Assembly: GCF_001999725.1 (NCBI RefSeq)
Contig: NZ_MDDP01000050.1
Coordinates: 164,155 to 228,154 of the forward strand
DNA: 64,000 nt
Origin: Cellulophaga omnivescoria
GTDB taxonomy: Bacteria; Bacteroidota; Bacteroidia; Flavobacteriales; Flavobacteriaceae
Direction of reading: 5' to 3'
Position numbers and translations under genes: made by a program. Below the pieces are notes generated by a model. It was not told where the DNA came from. It was given only the letters and a program-made list of their open reading frames with translations, and searched no databases. This document shows positions 63,811 to 64,000 of the stretch, piece after piece; the first letter of the stretch is position 1, and the number at the start of each line of letters is the position of its first letter.

Positions 63811-63822
63811 GAAAATTAGTAC

Positions 63823-63875
63823 GTATTAATAATAAAAAAAGCCAGCTAAAAGCTGGCTTTTTTTATTATTAATAC
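63823..63875. terminator. Long bidirectional terminator
   Basis: A 25-bp perfect stem (63823-63847 with 63851-63875) closed by an AAA loop; the core GCCAGCT/AGCTGGC is framed by seven A and seven T. Confidence 0.94.
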
Positions 63876-63971
63876 AAATCTTAACTAAAACCCAAACTAC
63901 CTATTACAATACAATTTGTCGATTATGAACATGAGACACAGCCAACTATCTTACCCCAATAAAACACGTAG

Positions 63972-64000
63972 ATGGAACCAGAAAAGAAAAAAGAAAAAAA
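63972..64000 (+). CDS. Possible start of a further gene (partial)
   Basis: An ATG at 63972 opens a frame (MEPEKKKEKK) that is still open at the window edge. Lys/Glu-rich cytoplasmic starts of this kind are common, but nine codons cannot identify anything. An ACAATTTG about 60 nt upstream could be its -7 element. Confidence 0.3.

Noticed and set aside
1..64000. Prophage, insertion sequence, toxin-antitoxin or defence genes
   Set aside because: No transposase, integrase, nuclease or phage structural protein was found in any frame; gene content is core and gene spacing is tight.

Overview
The window is chromosomal DNA of a low-GC member of the Bacteroidota, almost certainly a marine-type Flavobacteriaceae species. 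Evidence: GldB and GldC gliding proteins, a CcoNO-fused cbb3 oxidase cluster with a one-heme CcoP, SusC-like TonB biology, YpdA (bacillithiol pathway), a dcw cluster with a PASTA-bearing FtsI and a very long FtsZ tail, and promoters of the Bacteroidota type (TAnnTTTG near -7) with few Shine-Dalgarno sequences. I cannot name the genus. I see no prophage, insertion sequence or CRISPR array. The window is mostly core genome, and its interest lies in the control regions.

Layout. 1-5439 (minus): metal-efflux RND set, a small HYC_CC_PP-type protein, a CusA/CzcA pump and a TolC-like protein that runs off the left edge. 5516-12905 (minus): ccoS-ccoNO-ccoQ-ccoP-ccoG-ccoH, then a SafE-like membrane protein and a CoA-transferase/hydrolase. 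13089-18507: a porin, the copper ATPase CcoI, an Fnr/Crp regulator and a tandem universal stress protein. The cco operon, ccoI, the regulator gene and the stress gene all have a TGA-N6-TCA box at exactly the same distance from a -7-like element, which looks like a small oxygen regulon. 18579-25785 (minus): an outer-membrane protein, tRNA-Val, FolC, ExbB-ExbD-TonB, NhaD and an amino-acid dehydrogenase. 26089-38786 (plus): acyl-CoA dehydrogenase, GltB-GltD, a cold-shock protein, Rpe-YpdA, a TPR histidine kinase with its response regulator, and a small lipoprotein. The kinase operon and the lipoprotein gene carry the same 28-bp element, 63 nt before the -7 TTTG in both.

38787-39226: a 102-bp tandem repeat (2.5 copies) against a long hairpin and tRNA-Arg. 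39248-55240 (minus): GatB/YqeY protein and the dcw cluster in the order mraZ-rsmH-ftsL-ftsI-murE-mraY-murD-ftsW-murG-murC-ftsQ-ftsA-ftsZ, preceded by three TGGTA MraZ-type boxes. 55480-57254: alpha/beta hydrolase, EngB and a hypothetical protein. 57378-60749 (plus): a probable metal-uptake cassette (small His/Cys protein, TonB-dependent receptor, acidic surface lipoprotein). 60823-64000: gldC-gldB, nadE, and an orphan response regulator whose phospho-acceptor Asp is Glu.

How it fits together: CcoI supplies copper to the cbb3 oxidase built by CcoS, CcoG and CcoH, and the Fnr-like protein probably drives both under low oxygen. ExbB-ExbD-TonB would energise receptors such as the one at 57758. 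GltBD and the dehydrogenase handle glutamate and amino nitrogen. The dcw cluster makes the wall precursor and the divisome. The likely new biology is regulatory: the two-gene kinase/lipoprotein regulon, the fixed-spacing Fnr regulon and the pseudo-receiver regulator.
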